NCBI GenBank assembly: GCA_001687465.1
Contig: LVLI01000218.1
Span: 1-64,000 of the forward strand
Length of the DNA: 64,000 nucleotides
Direction: 5' to 3'
From: Halocafeteria seosinensis
Lineage: Eukaryota > Sar > Bigyra > Bicosoecida
The notes beneath the pieces are model-generated. The model worked only from the letters and a program-made list of their open reading frames with translations, did not search any database and was not told the DNA's origin. Below are positions 22,992 to 35,452 of the stretch, piece after piece (position 1 is the first letter of the stretch; each line of letters opens with the position of its first letter). The translations under genes were made by a program, and so were the position numbers.

Positions 22992-24418
22992 CCGGCGGAG
23001 GGTCGTCCGTCTCTCTCTAAGTGTGTATGTAAAATCTGTACTCAAGTGGGGGCTCCTGTAAGAACGCTTCACTACTGAACTCTACGTCACCTTCGCGGTG
23101 GTGTCAACATACATTTAGCATTCAGATGTCATGATATGATATGATCGCGTATGTAATTCACACACATGTATGCGACAGAATTCTAGGTACTATTTCACTT
23201 GGAATACTTGATCGACGTCTATCGGAAAAAACTTTCGGTAGGCTCGCAGCTCGTAAGAGATAAACAGCGAAGGACGAGAGCTCTCATGAAGAATCTCATA
23301 CTCACAAAGAGTCCGAGTGTTGGTGAACGCAGGGATAGGCAACGCAGGAGGGCCCAGAGGAGATCTTCGATGGCGTGAAGATCCCCCAACTACCTTTCCA
23401 CTTAGCCGGTAGGCCATAAATAATACGTACTACTACTCATGATTGAATAGCATGCAATACCACTTCCGAGATTTTGAATTGACGAAACTTCCGCTGGACT
23501 TCTGGAAGGTGTCAGAAGGAATCGATTTCGACCATCGACAATATGATGACCCACAAGGAACAGATACGGGCATTCCTTCTAACCAAATGACATCCGCACG
23601 TCCTTAACAGCGAGATCACTGTCCCGGAGAGTGAGAGGTACAGTGAAGCTATGATTTGGACCCCGCAAGTAATCAGACCTCCTGAGATTTTGGAAGAATA
23701 CGATGACCGTTGCATACTGTAATCACTCCGTTATCCAATCTCCTGAACTCCCCTCGTGTACCCTTCACAAAGAATGCACCCGCGTATAAATTCCAAATTC
23801 CAGGAATTCGTGCATCGCGTTAGATAGTTGCGGTCGTCAAGCAATCCAGAGGCAACTTATGTTGCACGGAAACGCATTTATGACCGGGGTTTTTCTCTTT
23901 GGATTCCCGTCCGGGGGAGTTGGTTCATCCATGTTAAAATGTTCACAACCGTTGTGGTTGGCGGTTGTACAACAGCTCTCAGAGGGAGATAAGTTCCTTC
24001 CGGGGCTCCAGTAAGTCGCCGGGAACACAAGGCTCTATAACTCCACCAGCTAAAATAAATTGAAACAAGATGGGGAAAAAACAAGTCATTTCTGCGTAGC
24101 ACCATTCAGGTACAGTAGTTGTATTGGTGCTATCACTTACGAACTAGTAATCAGATTCTCAATTCGGGTTTTCGGTTTCGGGTCTTGCTCCGGTCCGGAC
24201 TCCGGACCTGACGGAACCTCTTGCCTTGTTTCAAAAAACACAGCAAGAGACTCCTGCAGGTCCCAGTCCGAGGTCAACCCCATGCCATGCCGAGAGGGGA
24301 GACGACCAACAGCACTCCCCATGCAAGGTTTCAATTCTCAAGAGTTGTTTGTTTAGTTCTACCTACTACTACGAGTACTAGGCTTGTATTTATTAAAGTG
24401 TGTTAAACATTGTACATC
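22992..24418. other. Unresolved 1.4 kb region, possible small or broken gene
   Basis: No complete gene can be assembled. On the plus strand, an ATG at 23452 opens a 51-codon frame (MQYHFRDFELTKLPLDFW...) ending at 23607. A second plus-strand frame reaches a stop near 23722 (TVPESERYSEAMIW, then RPPEILEEYDDRC) but has an in-frame TGA upstream near 23586. Both pieces have coding-like composition. The minus strand also has coding-like fragments, for example 23190-23290 (ESSRPSLFISYELRAYRKFF). A perfect palindrome lies at 24192-24208. Possible readings are a multi-exon small gene, a pseudogene or chance frames. Confidence 0.35.
24192..24208. repeat. Perfect inverted repeat, 8-base arms
   Basis: GGTCCGGA, one base, then TCCGGACC. 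It lies about 210 bases upstream of the DDT/WHIM gene start, in GC-richer sequence. It could be a dimeric transcription-factor site or a small hairpin in a leader; nothing else supports a role. Confidence 0.6.
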
Positions 24419-27400
24419 ATGGAGGGCAGTGGCGGGATACCACTCAAAGCCCAGTATGCGCTGGAAAAAAGTCATTCGACTTTTACCTCCAAAGCAGAAT
24501 CCAGGAGCGCTTCTAGCGATGGGCACGATATGCAGCAAGTTTCCGCCTCCAACAACTTGGGAAATAACGCAGGTGGGATGAAGCAGCCGAGTGGTGCTGC
24601 CTGTAATGATAGTCGCTCAAAACAGAAGGAAGAGGATACAAAGGTAAGTAAACCCGGGGGGCAACCCACCCAGAACAAGGGCCTGCCGGTGGGTATCCTA
24701 ATGTGTGCTTTCTTCTTCTTGTACCCCTCAATACTTCAGATGCAAAAAGGCGAAGAAGCGGAAGGGAGGTTGAATGGACAGAAGCCCGTGCCGTCGGAGG
24801 GAATAACGAACGCTGGTGGCGGAGGACACTTAGTAAAGAATGACGACGACGATGGAGACTACAAATCTGAAACAGGGACGTCTGCCACGGATGAAGGCTC
24901 CACCGAGGGTCCTGAGCCAACATCGCAACCCAGAAACAACGAAGGCGAAGGTCAGGTAAGAAAGTATTGGGAGTGGAATTTACAAGTTTTATACTTTAAT
25001 CGGTTTTTTGGTTGTTCATTGCTTACACAGAATCAGCTCGCTGGAGGAAAAAGACCCAATTCTTCCAGCCAAGCTTCAAAACCAGCGGCGAAGAAGCAGC
25101 GAGCGAGCGACTCGTCAACAGACAGGAAGGAGCTACAATCTAAAGTGGTTGCCTACGTTGAAAAGAAAATGCAGAATGATTTTGATTCCTATTTTGAGGA
25201 ACTAGGCATCGGAGGAAAGACTCTCCGAGCGATAAACAACGTCGACAACAAGTTCAATAAAGCTCACGAAAAGCTTCGGAATTTACGTTACCGGAAACTG
25301 GAGAAGCTAGTAAGTAATTCACACTCATAACAGTCGCTCAAGTAAGTGTCAAGTGCAACGACCTTGTGCTCTTGCAGCGGAAACAACGTGAACGTTCCTA
25401 CCCTACTGATGATTCTCTGGTGCCATTTGAACCTATACCACCCGGGGGAGTTGGAGAATCGACTCCGTGGTATCCCGTGGGTTTGAATCCCGGGAAGCTG
25501 CTGCTATTCCTTAGCGGTCCGACCAGCAAACTTCCGCCGGATCTCAATGGTGACATTTTGTCAGTATGGAGTTTCACAAAAGCGTTATCACTACGAAAAT
25601 TTATTGGTATGTTGCTTAGCGTTCCTACTCGTGTTTGCCACCGAAAATACTGTTATGGTTTTTGCAGATGTAGGCTCTCAGGCATGCGGTGAGCACATGT
25701 TACATACTTTCAAGATCCTCAACGCCGAAATGGGCGAAACCAAGGACCAAACCTCCAAAAGACGGAAAGAATCGAATCAGGGGGAATCGGAAGATACTAA
25801 TACCAAATCGCTCCAGGAGATCAGGGAAAGCCTGTCGAGTGTAAACGATCAAGCCGTAGTCCCGGCTGCATGTGTTTCTGGAACTGCTGCGCCGGCTTTA
25901 TCCACGTCGTTGCCACACGAGTTACCCCACGAGTTGAAGCGGGTCCCCGCTTTGCTCTCGGAAATGTCTGTTAATCCCTCCCAGATGTCTCCTGAAGACC
26001 TTAGTGTGTTTCTCGTGGATTCGTCTTGGAGAGCATATCGCCTTCTATCGAGAATCAACGTGTCGTTGCTCCGAGTGCTACTAGAAGACGAGAAACCCGG
26101 TCGTGGAGACGGTAATGCCGACGATAATGACTCAGATATGGATGAGGATAATGCGGATGAAGTGTTATTTGACTCTGGAAAGGATACCCACCTGGCTCCG
26201 ACAACCGCTCTTCTGTCTCCGCTGACCTGGCCGGAAGTGTTACGTTTGACGCTCCAACATGCCTCTGTCTCAGAACTAATACATGATGTCGCAACAGACG
26301 GCGACCTGGAAGTTCTGAAAAAACTTAAATCGAATGACTATCACCGCTTTTCGTGGATCGAAAAGCTGTCTGTGCTGCGCTTGTTGATGGATGCTGTGTG
26401 CTGCACTCAAAACTTCAACGAGTTTATGATGCTTCAAGCCCAAGAGCATGTATGTACGACAGTTGTGTGTGGAGTATTTTTGCCGAATCTACCCGATAGG
26501 TTGCGATTACAGGAACGATATAGACAAGCAAAGGTTAAAGAACTGAAGAAGGAAACTGCGAAGAACCACGAAGAACGGAAAAAATTAGCACAGAAATGGA
26601 AAAAGCAACGCTCGGAACGGGCCCAGTGGAGAAAGACACTCGAGGTACGTATAGTTCCAACGAGTAGAGTTGGGTTGTCTCCTGAAAACCACTGGAGTTT
26701 CTCCCTTAAGCGCCCTATGTGGGTCGATTTGCGCACATGTTTTTCACGACGATGTCGTTCCCTTCTTTGTTTCCGCTTACAGTCGCTTCAAAAGGCCAAC
26801 AAGAGTCGAAAGTCAAATAGCGACAAGGAGGGAAATGAAGAATCGTCTTCCGAGCCTACTTTAAGTGCCCGCCAGAAAGCAGTGCTTGAAAGCAAACGCG
26901 AGGAAATGGAAAAGATGCTTCAGGAAGCGATAAAAGCAGAAGACATCTCCATGCTACGCGTATGTTGTGTTTGCTGAGGATATGTAAGGCGTGACAGACT
27001 ATTGATGAACCATGGTGGGAATGCTGCAGGATGCAATTAAGCAGGCCAAGGAGAGCGGTTGTGGTTTTGAGTCGCGCCGAGGAGAGTGCACAGCACAAGA
27101 CGCTTCCCTTCTCCAAGCGATGATAGGTAAGATTACCTTCTTCATTGTCCTATGACTGACATTGCGTGTATTTCATTTGTCGGTTTCGTGTATCTTACTG
27201 AGCCGCTGGCAGCTTGCTCTCGCTTGGAAGAAGAGCAGTCTCGTCAAGAGCAGAAGGAGTTAGAGGACTCGAGAAAGCTAAACGTCTCGAAGAAATACGA
27301 ACTGAAAGTACAGAACAACCTAATTAATGCTCAGCATCTTGGCAAAGACAGGAATGGTAGCAGCTACTGGCTGTATCCCGGTGATCCTCGAAGAATTTGG

Positions 27401-28981
27401 ATTCAGTCCCCTTCGCGAGAATTCGATCCCGCCATAGAGTCAGCGGAGGAATTATCTGAGCGGATGGCTGATCAAATCCGCAAAGGTGATCTGGGAAGCC
27501 CGAGTCGGTCTGCGAAAGAAGAAGATGAGACGCAAAGATGTCGCGCCCTTGAAGAAGATGCGGAGAAGCGGAGTAGGAAAGGTCGCGGAAACCGAGGCTC
27601 TTTACTTACCGAACGTGATCAGCAGTACATCAACGAGAACCTCCCGGAACTGTCTCGTCAAGCGGCGACACTCCTGGAACTCTATGATCCTTCCTACGTG
27701 TCTTACTCCTGGGCTTATATCGACAACCTGGATGAAGTGGCTAGCTTGAAAAAGAGTTTAGATCTGCGCGGGAAGGAAGAATCTAAACTACACTCCCGCT
27801 TGGATTGTCTTGGGGATTTCTTTGCTGAGTATTTCCCTCAAGTATCAGCTAAGATTGAATCTGTCCAGAAAAAGGTGCAGTCATTGAAGGCGGCTAATAT
27901 CAAAGTCCCATCGAAGCTATTGGAAATAGCAGATCTAGCCCCTCCGGAAAACGAACAGCAGGCGAGTGAACTGGCGTCGGACACAGGTAACAAAGTTGGT
28001 GGACGCAGAAAGGCAGCGGAAAATGCACGGAAGAGACTTAGCGAAACTAGAGGAACTAGCGATGGTGAACATGCTAGTGCCAACGATACGGAGGAAAGTA
28101 TCTATGACGAGCTAGAGGCTCACGACGTACTACTCCAGCATCTCAAGGGCTCGTTCTTAGGTCTATTGACCTCTCTTTCGTTTGATACCACAGTTTGTCA
28201 GCAAATGGATTGGCTTCGCGATTTCGATAAGGAACTATTGAACGATCCAAATGCACTGGAGAGAACAAGCCGTTCTCGGAAGTCGGAGGGAGGATGTATG
28301 AAATGGGCCAAAGCTGTAGCTGCTGCAAGTGACCTCAGCAAGCTGGTTTCATACTTGCTGGACCTTGAAGATGTCCTGTATGAGCCCCAGCAAGCGTCTC
28401 GTCGTAAGCAGCAAGCCCAAGAAGAAAATTCCGTCGCGTCTAAACCTGACAATGGTGGCAATGATGATGGCGAAAACGGCGACGGGGAACAAAATGAAGC
28501 TACTGCAGATCCGATGCCTGATGGATGGAGCGATGGGGCGTCGGATGATTTAAGCGACGAGGATAGCGACGACAGTGAAGAAGAGGATGACCAGCAGGGG
28601 GACCAAAAGGAGACCAGTCAGAAAGACAGCAAGGATGCAAAAGAGCAAGAAGAGTCCGGAGATTTTGTGCTTTGGCGCTATCGCTCCCAGCGAAGACGGT
28701 GGAGGCAAGGTGTGAGGAAGGCTCAAACCGTGGCAGCATTAGCCACGAGCGTTTTAGAGCTCCATGAACGAGCGAGTTCGGCGAAAATTGCAGAAAACGC
28801 CGTTACTGTTGCCGTGAGGACCGGAAGACCGTGGATGCAGTCACAAGATGAGGACCAGGAAGAACTTAATAGAGGAGACGAGAATGAGATCGAAGAAACG
28901 GAATCTGAGCTCGATGATGAAGACGATGAGGGGGAAGATGATGATGATGAAGATAATGAATCGTGGGATGAAAGCGATTAA
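24419..28981 (+). CDS. DDT/WHIM-domain chromatin-remodelling factor (ACF1/BAZ-like, ISWI partner)
   Basis: Nine exons: 24419-24643, 24740-24955, 25031-25309, 25378-25606, 25668-26449, 26513-26644, 26783-26959, 27030-27126 and 27213-28981, giving 1,301 residues. A DDT-like segment lies near residues 285-345 (NGDILSVWSFTKALSLRKFI). WHIM1 is at about 495-577 (LTWPEVLRLTLQHA; WIEKLSVLRLLMDAV). The WSD/WHIM parts are at about 749-785 (LGKDRNGSSYWLYPGDPRR) and 867-907 (WAYIDNLDEVASLKKSLDLR). These domains are known to contact ISWI ATPases and linker DNA in nucleosome-spacing complexes. No PHD finger or bromodomain follows; the C-terminus is acidic. Four of the eight introns (96, 75, 63 and 138 bases) are multiples of three and lack stops, so a naive reading runs through them. 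The gene ends 31 bases before the convergent FAM50 gene. Confidence 0.9.
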
Positions 28982-29012
28982 CTTAGCTGCCCGAAGTGTA
29001 TTATCTTTGCAC

Positions 29013-30603
29013 TCAACTCTTCTTTTTCTTTTTGGGTTGAATTTCGTCGCCATGTGTGGTGTACTTGTCTCTCTGAACAGCGGGATCATACTGTACAAAC
29101 GCATTATATATTATAGACCATAGTATATCGTTGTCGTAAATTGTAGGAAGCCTGATGAACTTACTATTTCCCATCTACTAGCAGGGAAAATATGTTTGTT
29201 GCTCTCATACCATCTTCTTTGTACAATTTTCCCAGGATGACTCTGTAAAGAGTAGAAGGTCCATTGCGAACAGGTACAACCTATACACAAAAAGAGCGCT
29301 TACCTCATCCTTTTCCAAGCGATAGTCTTGCCGCATTCTGATATCTTCCTTGACGTCGAAGCGAAATAAAGGACCACTCTTTCCCCGGGCCTTGGTTTGG
29401 ATAAGATCGTAAAAGGTGTAATGCTGCACCGAGTGTGTACACATCCGTATCGATACTTTTTGAAACTGCCGACGTTTACCCTATACACTTACGTGGGGTA
29501 TAATAATATCCTCCTTAACGTACATCAAGCTCTCGTTGGTCGTTTGCTTCAGTTCCGGAAATTCTTTGGACAATTGCTGTCGCACTTTTTCCAAGAACTG
29601 CAACACAATGAGTGAGAGAATGTTCCTCAGAGGCTCATTGCAAGACCACCAAAAATAATACATACTTTCCCAATTGAAGTACCTTTCGGAACTTCAATTG
29701 ACCGCCTATGGCCTGAGCCGTCGTAGTAACTATATGTGATCTCAATTTTTTCGTTCTTTATCCTCTCCTGTTCTTGAAGCCATTCCTGTTTTAGCTTTTC
29801 CCTCAGACGCGCTTCCTCTTCTTCTCTTTCTCGATCCGGTAAGAAGTCAGTCCGAACGTTCGGATCCTTCCCGAGCTTTTTCTGGCGCTTAGTACCGTTC
29901 TGCTCCTCTGTCTGTGTTCCACCCGAGCCACCTGTACTCACTCGTTCACTGTCTCCTGAGGCAGTACTGCTGGTTCCATTTTCTTGTTTCACAAGGGCAT
30001 CAGAAGATGTGGTCGCTTTTTGTGCAGCTACACTTTCGGCCACTTCATCTTCCTCAGCCAGCTCGTCCACATTGAATGACAATTTTGTCGCCTTGGGACG
30101 CTTCTTCCCTTTCTTCTTTTGTTTGTCCTTATTCTTTCTGAAGAGAATAGGGACATCCTTGGCAGATAAACGCATCCGCAGTCACAAGAGAGAGGAAATT
30201 ATTATCTTACTTGTCATCAATGTCTTTCTGGAGTTTCTCAGCGTCTAGTCGTGCCTGTCGGAACTCGTCGGCCGAGACGAGGCCTACTGTCTTGGCCTGC
30301 AGAATCCTCGCCCAACACAGGGACACTGTTGAACACCTCCATCATTTGTCGCCCAGAAACACCACCTCTTACCTTAAATGCTTGCTCAGCTTTATTCGTA
30401 TGTGTGGTGAATTTATTCGTCAAGTCATCTGCGCTCACTCGTTTCGAGTTGTCCATGATTTCCTTCCGTTTGGACTCATACTCCTTCTGCTGCTTTTCCC
30501 GGGTCCTGGACAACCTGTTGGCGAAATCACCGGCGGCATTGCCCTCTTGTGTATATATCCCAGCTTCTCCCCGGACCACATTGCTGGTTGAACTACCACT
30601 CAT
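29013..30603 (-). CDS. FAM50A: FAM50/XAP5 family nuclear protein
   Basis: Seven exons: 30373-30603, 30211-30296, 29666-30137, 29493-29597, 29304-29423, 29165-29242 and 29013-29090, giving 389 residues. The introns are 76, 73, 68, 69, 61 and 74 bases. XAP5 proteins are nuclear and linked to spliceosomes and, in plants, to circadian timing (XCT). Family hallmarks include [100 protein letters not shown] and DKYT. The protein ends in a basic KKKKKS. The N-terminal third is helical, with the charged linker usual for the family. It is convergent with the DDT/WHIM gene and divergent from the DNAAF5 homologue. Confidence 0.96.
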
Positions 30604-30938
30604 TGTATAACAGCTGTGCGTGTGTAGTACAACAACTATTGCTATAGGATGGTGTTCCTATACTGCTGACATGCCCATATACAAACCGCACATGTGGCAT
30701 GGTGGTGTGTGTATACGACATTGCAAGCATAAAATCACATGCAATATAAAGTAGACGAAATGTTTGTCGTTTTGTCGAATTCAAATCCCATGGCTTCAAT
30801 GGCTTGATCCATTACACACAGCGAAATGCATTAGCATTGTTGGTAGGGCACTGTATAGTTATATGTCACCTATGGGTAGTCCTTCCGTCGTTCGCTTATC
30901 TTCCTTCTCCTGCCGGTGTAAACAGTGAGAGAGGAAAA
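30604..30938. promoter_or_regulatory. Divergent intergenic region, FAM50 and DNAAF5 homologue
   Basis: These 335 bases separate two start codons. The DNAAF5 frame stays open for 45 codons upstream of its ATG but contains no other ATG, so this part is taken as leader. No distinct element is recognised. Confidence 0.4.
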
Positions 30939-33900
30939 ATGAGCGATTCCAGAGAGCAGCATGGGACAGGTGGCTATGCAGACTCTGTATGGCAGTCCAT
31001 ATGTGATGAGGAAGATGAGATGAGGAGGACAGTTCAGTCGAGGGCCCATTCTGTTGCCGAAATGGCGGCTCTTGCGAATGAGAAAAAGGATAAAAAGAAA
31101 AAGAAGAAGAAGTCATCTCAATTGCAACACATGAATCAGCAGCAACATGGCTACCATTCCACTCCTCAAACAGCGCTTCAGAAAGAACTCTTAGGGAGCC
31201 AAGAACCACGGCGCAAGGGGGTGGAAGCATCCGCAATGGACTGGCAACAGTACTATCGAATATCACAGACGAAAACCAAAGGGAGCTCCAAAGAAGACGC
31301 AGTGGCTGCTGCCCGGAAAGCTGTGCAACAAGGGATAATCGGTTCGGTAGTGACCAACGAAAGCTTCGGTGATGAGACCACCGCTGGAGAGGGGAGTGGT
31401 AACAATGAAGGCACGAATGCGGCGCTGGAGGAGCTTGGTAGGAGGAAGGGGTACTTATTGCAAAACGTCGAGACTCTGGACGAGATGCTCAGTGTGCTAC
31501 AGCGGTTAGTTCCCTCATTGGCTTCTGAGGCGCCATCACGCAGGAAGCAAGCTTTGGAGACATTGAATCGTATCCTTTTCAACGAAGACGGAATTTCCAT
31601 AGCAGGGCAAGAAGATGATCCCTCGGTACAGGCTCTTCGAGATGCTGTCTGCACAAACAACGAGGACAACAGTCTAATGGCACGCTCGACGAAGGGCAAT
31701 CAGCCACGGGGTATTATAGGAGCTGTACCGGATAGTGACGACGAAGATGATGAAGAACAAGCAATGCAAAACTGGTACAGCTCCAGTACAACAACGGAAG
31801 GAGGCGCACAAGCGCAGCGTGTGACGAAAGCCACATTGGGTGTTATCCTTTTGAGAATTTTGATCAAACCACTATCGAAATTGTTGGATGACGAAGCTGA
31901 AAAGTGTCGGGAGCTGGCGTTATCGATGCTTATTCGTTTGTTCCCTCTCGCACGGGTTGCCGACGTTGATCCGAACACCAGCGGTCTTTCCGGTCTTCCT
32001 CGACTTCCGCCCCACTGTGGCGCGGTTACTGGATGCATTTTACCGTTACTTATCTCAGCCTTGATGGAAAGGGTTCCTCAGAACTGGGCATACGATATGG
32101 AACAAAACGAGTTTATAAGTAATGTAGAGAAGCACGAGGAGCATAGGCGTGGAAGAGTGGTTGCGGAGGATCCAAGTGATGTGTACAAAGTCGTGGAACC
32201 TGCGGAAGAAGTACGGCTACTGATGTGCAGACTTTGTAATGTTGTTCTGAAACACTGTAAGTCTTTGGGAGCGATTCGCTACCTTGATCCGCATCTGCAT
32301 GATGTCATTCTAGCTAGCCACTGTTTTGCCATAGACCCCTTTCCTCTACTGCGCATCGAAGGCTGTCAACTTGTAAGAGAACTCGCGCTTATGGTTCCAT
32401 ATGCCATAAAACATTTCTGTATTGGGTTCATTAAGAGCCTTGCGCATCACGGATGTCTTACTCATCGTCACGCTAAAGTAAGGCTAGCTTGCCTGGAGGC
32501 CATCCGAGTACTAGTTCGAGTTCCCAATCCTGCGAAGGCTCGATCTGCAGGTGCTGAAGGTATACAAGAGCTTGTGGGGTACGTTCTGTGGCAATTAGCT
32601 ATCATACTCACCAACGTGATGGTATACACCAACTGTTACCATTTGGACTATCCAGATATAGGGAAGAGAATGTAATCCCGATCGCCGCATTTTATGGCCA
32701 AGACACTCGAAAGAACTATTTTGGTACACTGTGTGTGGACCAGAACAATATCGTGAGACAGAAGTTCTTTTCCGTAATAGCTGATTGGAGTTTGAAGCTT
32801 CCAGAAACGGACCTGTATGAACAGGAAGTAAGCTGTGTACCACTGATCTGTTGCTTGTACTTTAAACATTCCCCAAAAACCTTGCAGGCACGGTTGGAGC
32901 CCTACGTTCTCTCCGCTCTTGCAGACAGTTTTGAGGAAATAACTAGAGAAGCGGTGGAACTCATCGATGAATTAGGACGCCGATACGAAGAACAGCACCG
33001 TAATGATGTAAGTGCACATGTTCTCTAGACTTATCCATTTCGATTGCAGCTTAAGGTTTTTGCTGCAGTTGATTGACAAATTGCAATATGGTGTAGATGG
33101 AGACCCGGAAGTTGATTATTCACGACCGCTACCTCCTCCGTTTACATCGTGGGGGAGACCACGCTTGGGATCGCGACTCCATGTGCGGAAGAATGTTAGG
33201 AGATTTCTAAACCCTGTATTGAAGGAATTGTCCGAGCAAGGATTCGGGAGAAATTCTATAGAAACTGAGAGGATTAAATCTTCTTCCGCTAGACTGCTTA
33301 CGAACATTATCATTTTCATGGAAGAAAACGTTACCGAAGACATGCAAAAACTTCTTCCAGCCCTTGGTGGAATGCTAGCAGAGTGCGGCTCGAAATGGGT
33401 GGAAGACTCGGCAAGCGGAATTAATGTGGATGAAGACACGGAACATACCTCAGGTTTTCAGGAGGTGGCGTTACAAGGAATACGGGCTGCACGGCTGACA
33501 GGCCGTTTCGTTCCACCATCAAGTTATGTGGACGTACTGATACCCCATTTAAGCACAGAGACTGTTGAGGTCCCTCTCTGGCGTGATGCAACAGATGCAG
33601 AAAGTGTTGGTCGGGCTTCAAGGCTGCTGGCTTTGTTGATCTCAGAGGCACCTGCTCCAAGAGCCCTCGGCTATATGAAGACGATGACCGATGTGTTGAC
33701 CCTGGACCATCTCGTTGAACTCATACTGTCAACTAAAAGTAGTGGGTGTTACGGTCTTGATGACGTCGACCGTAGCAACTCCCTCGATAAAGGTCTAGCG
33801 ACGTTCGATAGACAATCGGTGGATGCCGGCCTTGCGATTCCCGATAGTCACGTTCGTGCGCATATCGTGTCTCTAGTGATGGCTTTGTCCAAGAGTATAG

Positions 33901-35267
33901 CTGGGAGAGTAGGATCTATTCCTGGTGCCGTTTATGAAGCCCAGGGGAGAATTGCCGATTCCGGGTCTATCCTTTGCAAGATTGTGTACGTGTTGCTTCT
34001 TATCATTGATGTAGAACAATCCGTTCACAGCGGTGACCAAGTTGCACCGTCGGTTTCTAGGTTCCCATCACCAGTCGCTCGAAGGGCAGCACGAGGTCTG
34101 CTTTTGTTTGCTAGGGTGGATACTCTCGATAAAAGTGATTGGGACAGTGTGTTGGGACTGCTTCACGATGGTTTCGAGTTACAGCATGATGGCAGAGAGA
34201 TTGTATCCGTTAAGTGTGAGCAACTTCTTCAGATTGTAAGCTCTAGACTACATAGTCAATTCAAGTTCAAGGTTGGGGAGGCTGCACTGCGAGTGTTGCG
34301 GCAAACATGCACTATGGCAAATGAACAAAGTTGGATCAAAGAGTGGAAACACGTGCTTAAATGCCTGGGCAAGTTGCTTGAGGACTTGGGATCGTCTTTC
34401 TCTGAGGCAAAAAATGAGCAGCAAAATATTTTCCTTGAGTCGCTGTTCCGTTTTCTCCGCGACTTCGTTGCAAGTCTTTGCAGAAACCTCACGCATGATA
34501 GTCACGGGACTATCAACATTGATGCAGCAGAAACGATATTTGGGCAACTTCTAAATGTTTCCAAGTCAAGCGGAAACCACGTCGCTTTCTCGTCGTCTTC
34601 TCTCTTTTCTATGTGGTGTGAATGTGTTGGGCTCTTGTGTGACAGATGTTACCAAGTTTTCGAAGGTGACAATCTAGCTACAGTTCTACGTCGCATATCA
34701 TCTGTTGTTAACATTGTGGCCAATGAAGAATGTAGTAGTCTGCTTCAGGAGACCGAGTTGGCACGTCGTTGCGCCGTGACTCTGCTTGGTCAGGCGACTT
34801 TGAACATTGCGAAGTCAATATCCTCAAGCGAAGTTGAAACCGGGGATGAAGAATGCCTACGCGGTTCGTGCGAGTGTGGGATCAAGTCTCTCTGTCGACA
34901 CTGCGATGACAGCAGGACAAGTGTACAATATATAGCTTTACAATCCCTCACGGAGATCTCTTCTACCCTTTTTGTCAATAGCTCCTGTGGTGAATCCGAT
35001 TTCTTGAACTCGCTCCAGCGGTTACTTTTGGAGCACTGTTTGCAAGGACTGTGTAATCAGGGACGTTTTCGAGATGTTGAAAGTGCGCCGAAAGAGGAGC
35101 TTCATTCTATGCTCTACAGTATCGCTCAAAGCTGTTGTTCACAATCTGTGGAGAGGGCTCTGACTATAATTCAGAAGGTTGCCGATAATAGATACGAGGA
35201 TATTCAGCAGTTACAGTCACACTGTGAACTGCTAAAATCGCTAGCAACAAAAGATGAAGGAGCATAG
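30939..35267 (+). CDS. DNAAF5: HEAT-repeat protein, DNAAF5/HEATR2 homologue
   Basis: Four exons: 30939-32578, 32656-32827, 32888-33007 and 33069-35267, giving 1,376 residues. The introns are 77, 60 and 61 bases. In animals and flagellated algae this cytoplasmic HEAT-repeat protein helps pre-assemble axonemal dynein arms. Family-like landmarks are the first repeat (LQRLVPSLASEAPSRRKQAL), CQLVRELALMVPYAIKHF followed by LTHRHAKVRLACLEAI, LADSFEEITREAVELIDELG, and the diagnostic PPFTSWGRPRLGSR then VRKNVRRFLNPVLKEL, matching the human segment after its LKDKLD. It is longer than the human protein (about 855 residues) because of a charged, Lys-rich N-terminus and longer C-terminal repeats. The ATG follows a leader with no other in-frame ATG. 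Homology is well supported; a dynein-related role in this organism is not. Confidence 0.85.
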
Positions 35268-35452
35268 AGTACGTGAAACAGAGCGATTATCAGCTAGTCC
35301 TTGTCTTATTACGGTTTCGTATAGACTTTAAACTACGCTTTTCGCTGGAACCACAGAACCAACACCATCCGGCTATCATTCCGAAATACACACTTTGCAA
35401 AGATTCCTCACATGAGAGATTCTACTCCGGCTGACAAGAAGAGGTCATACAC

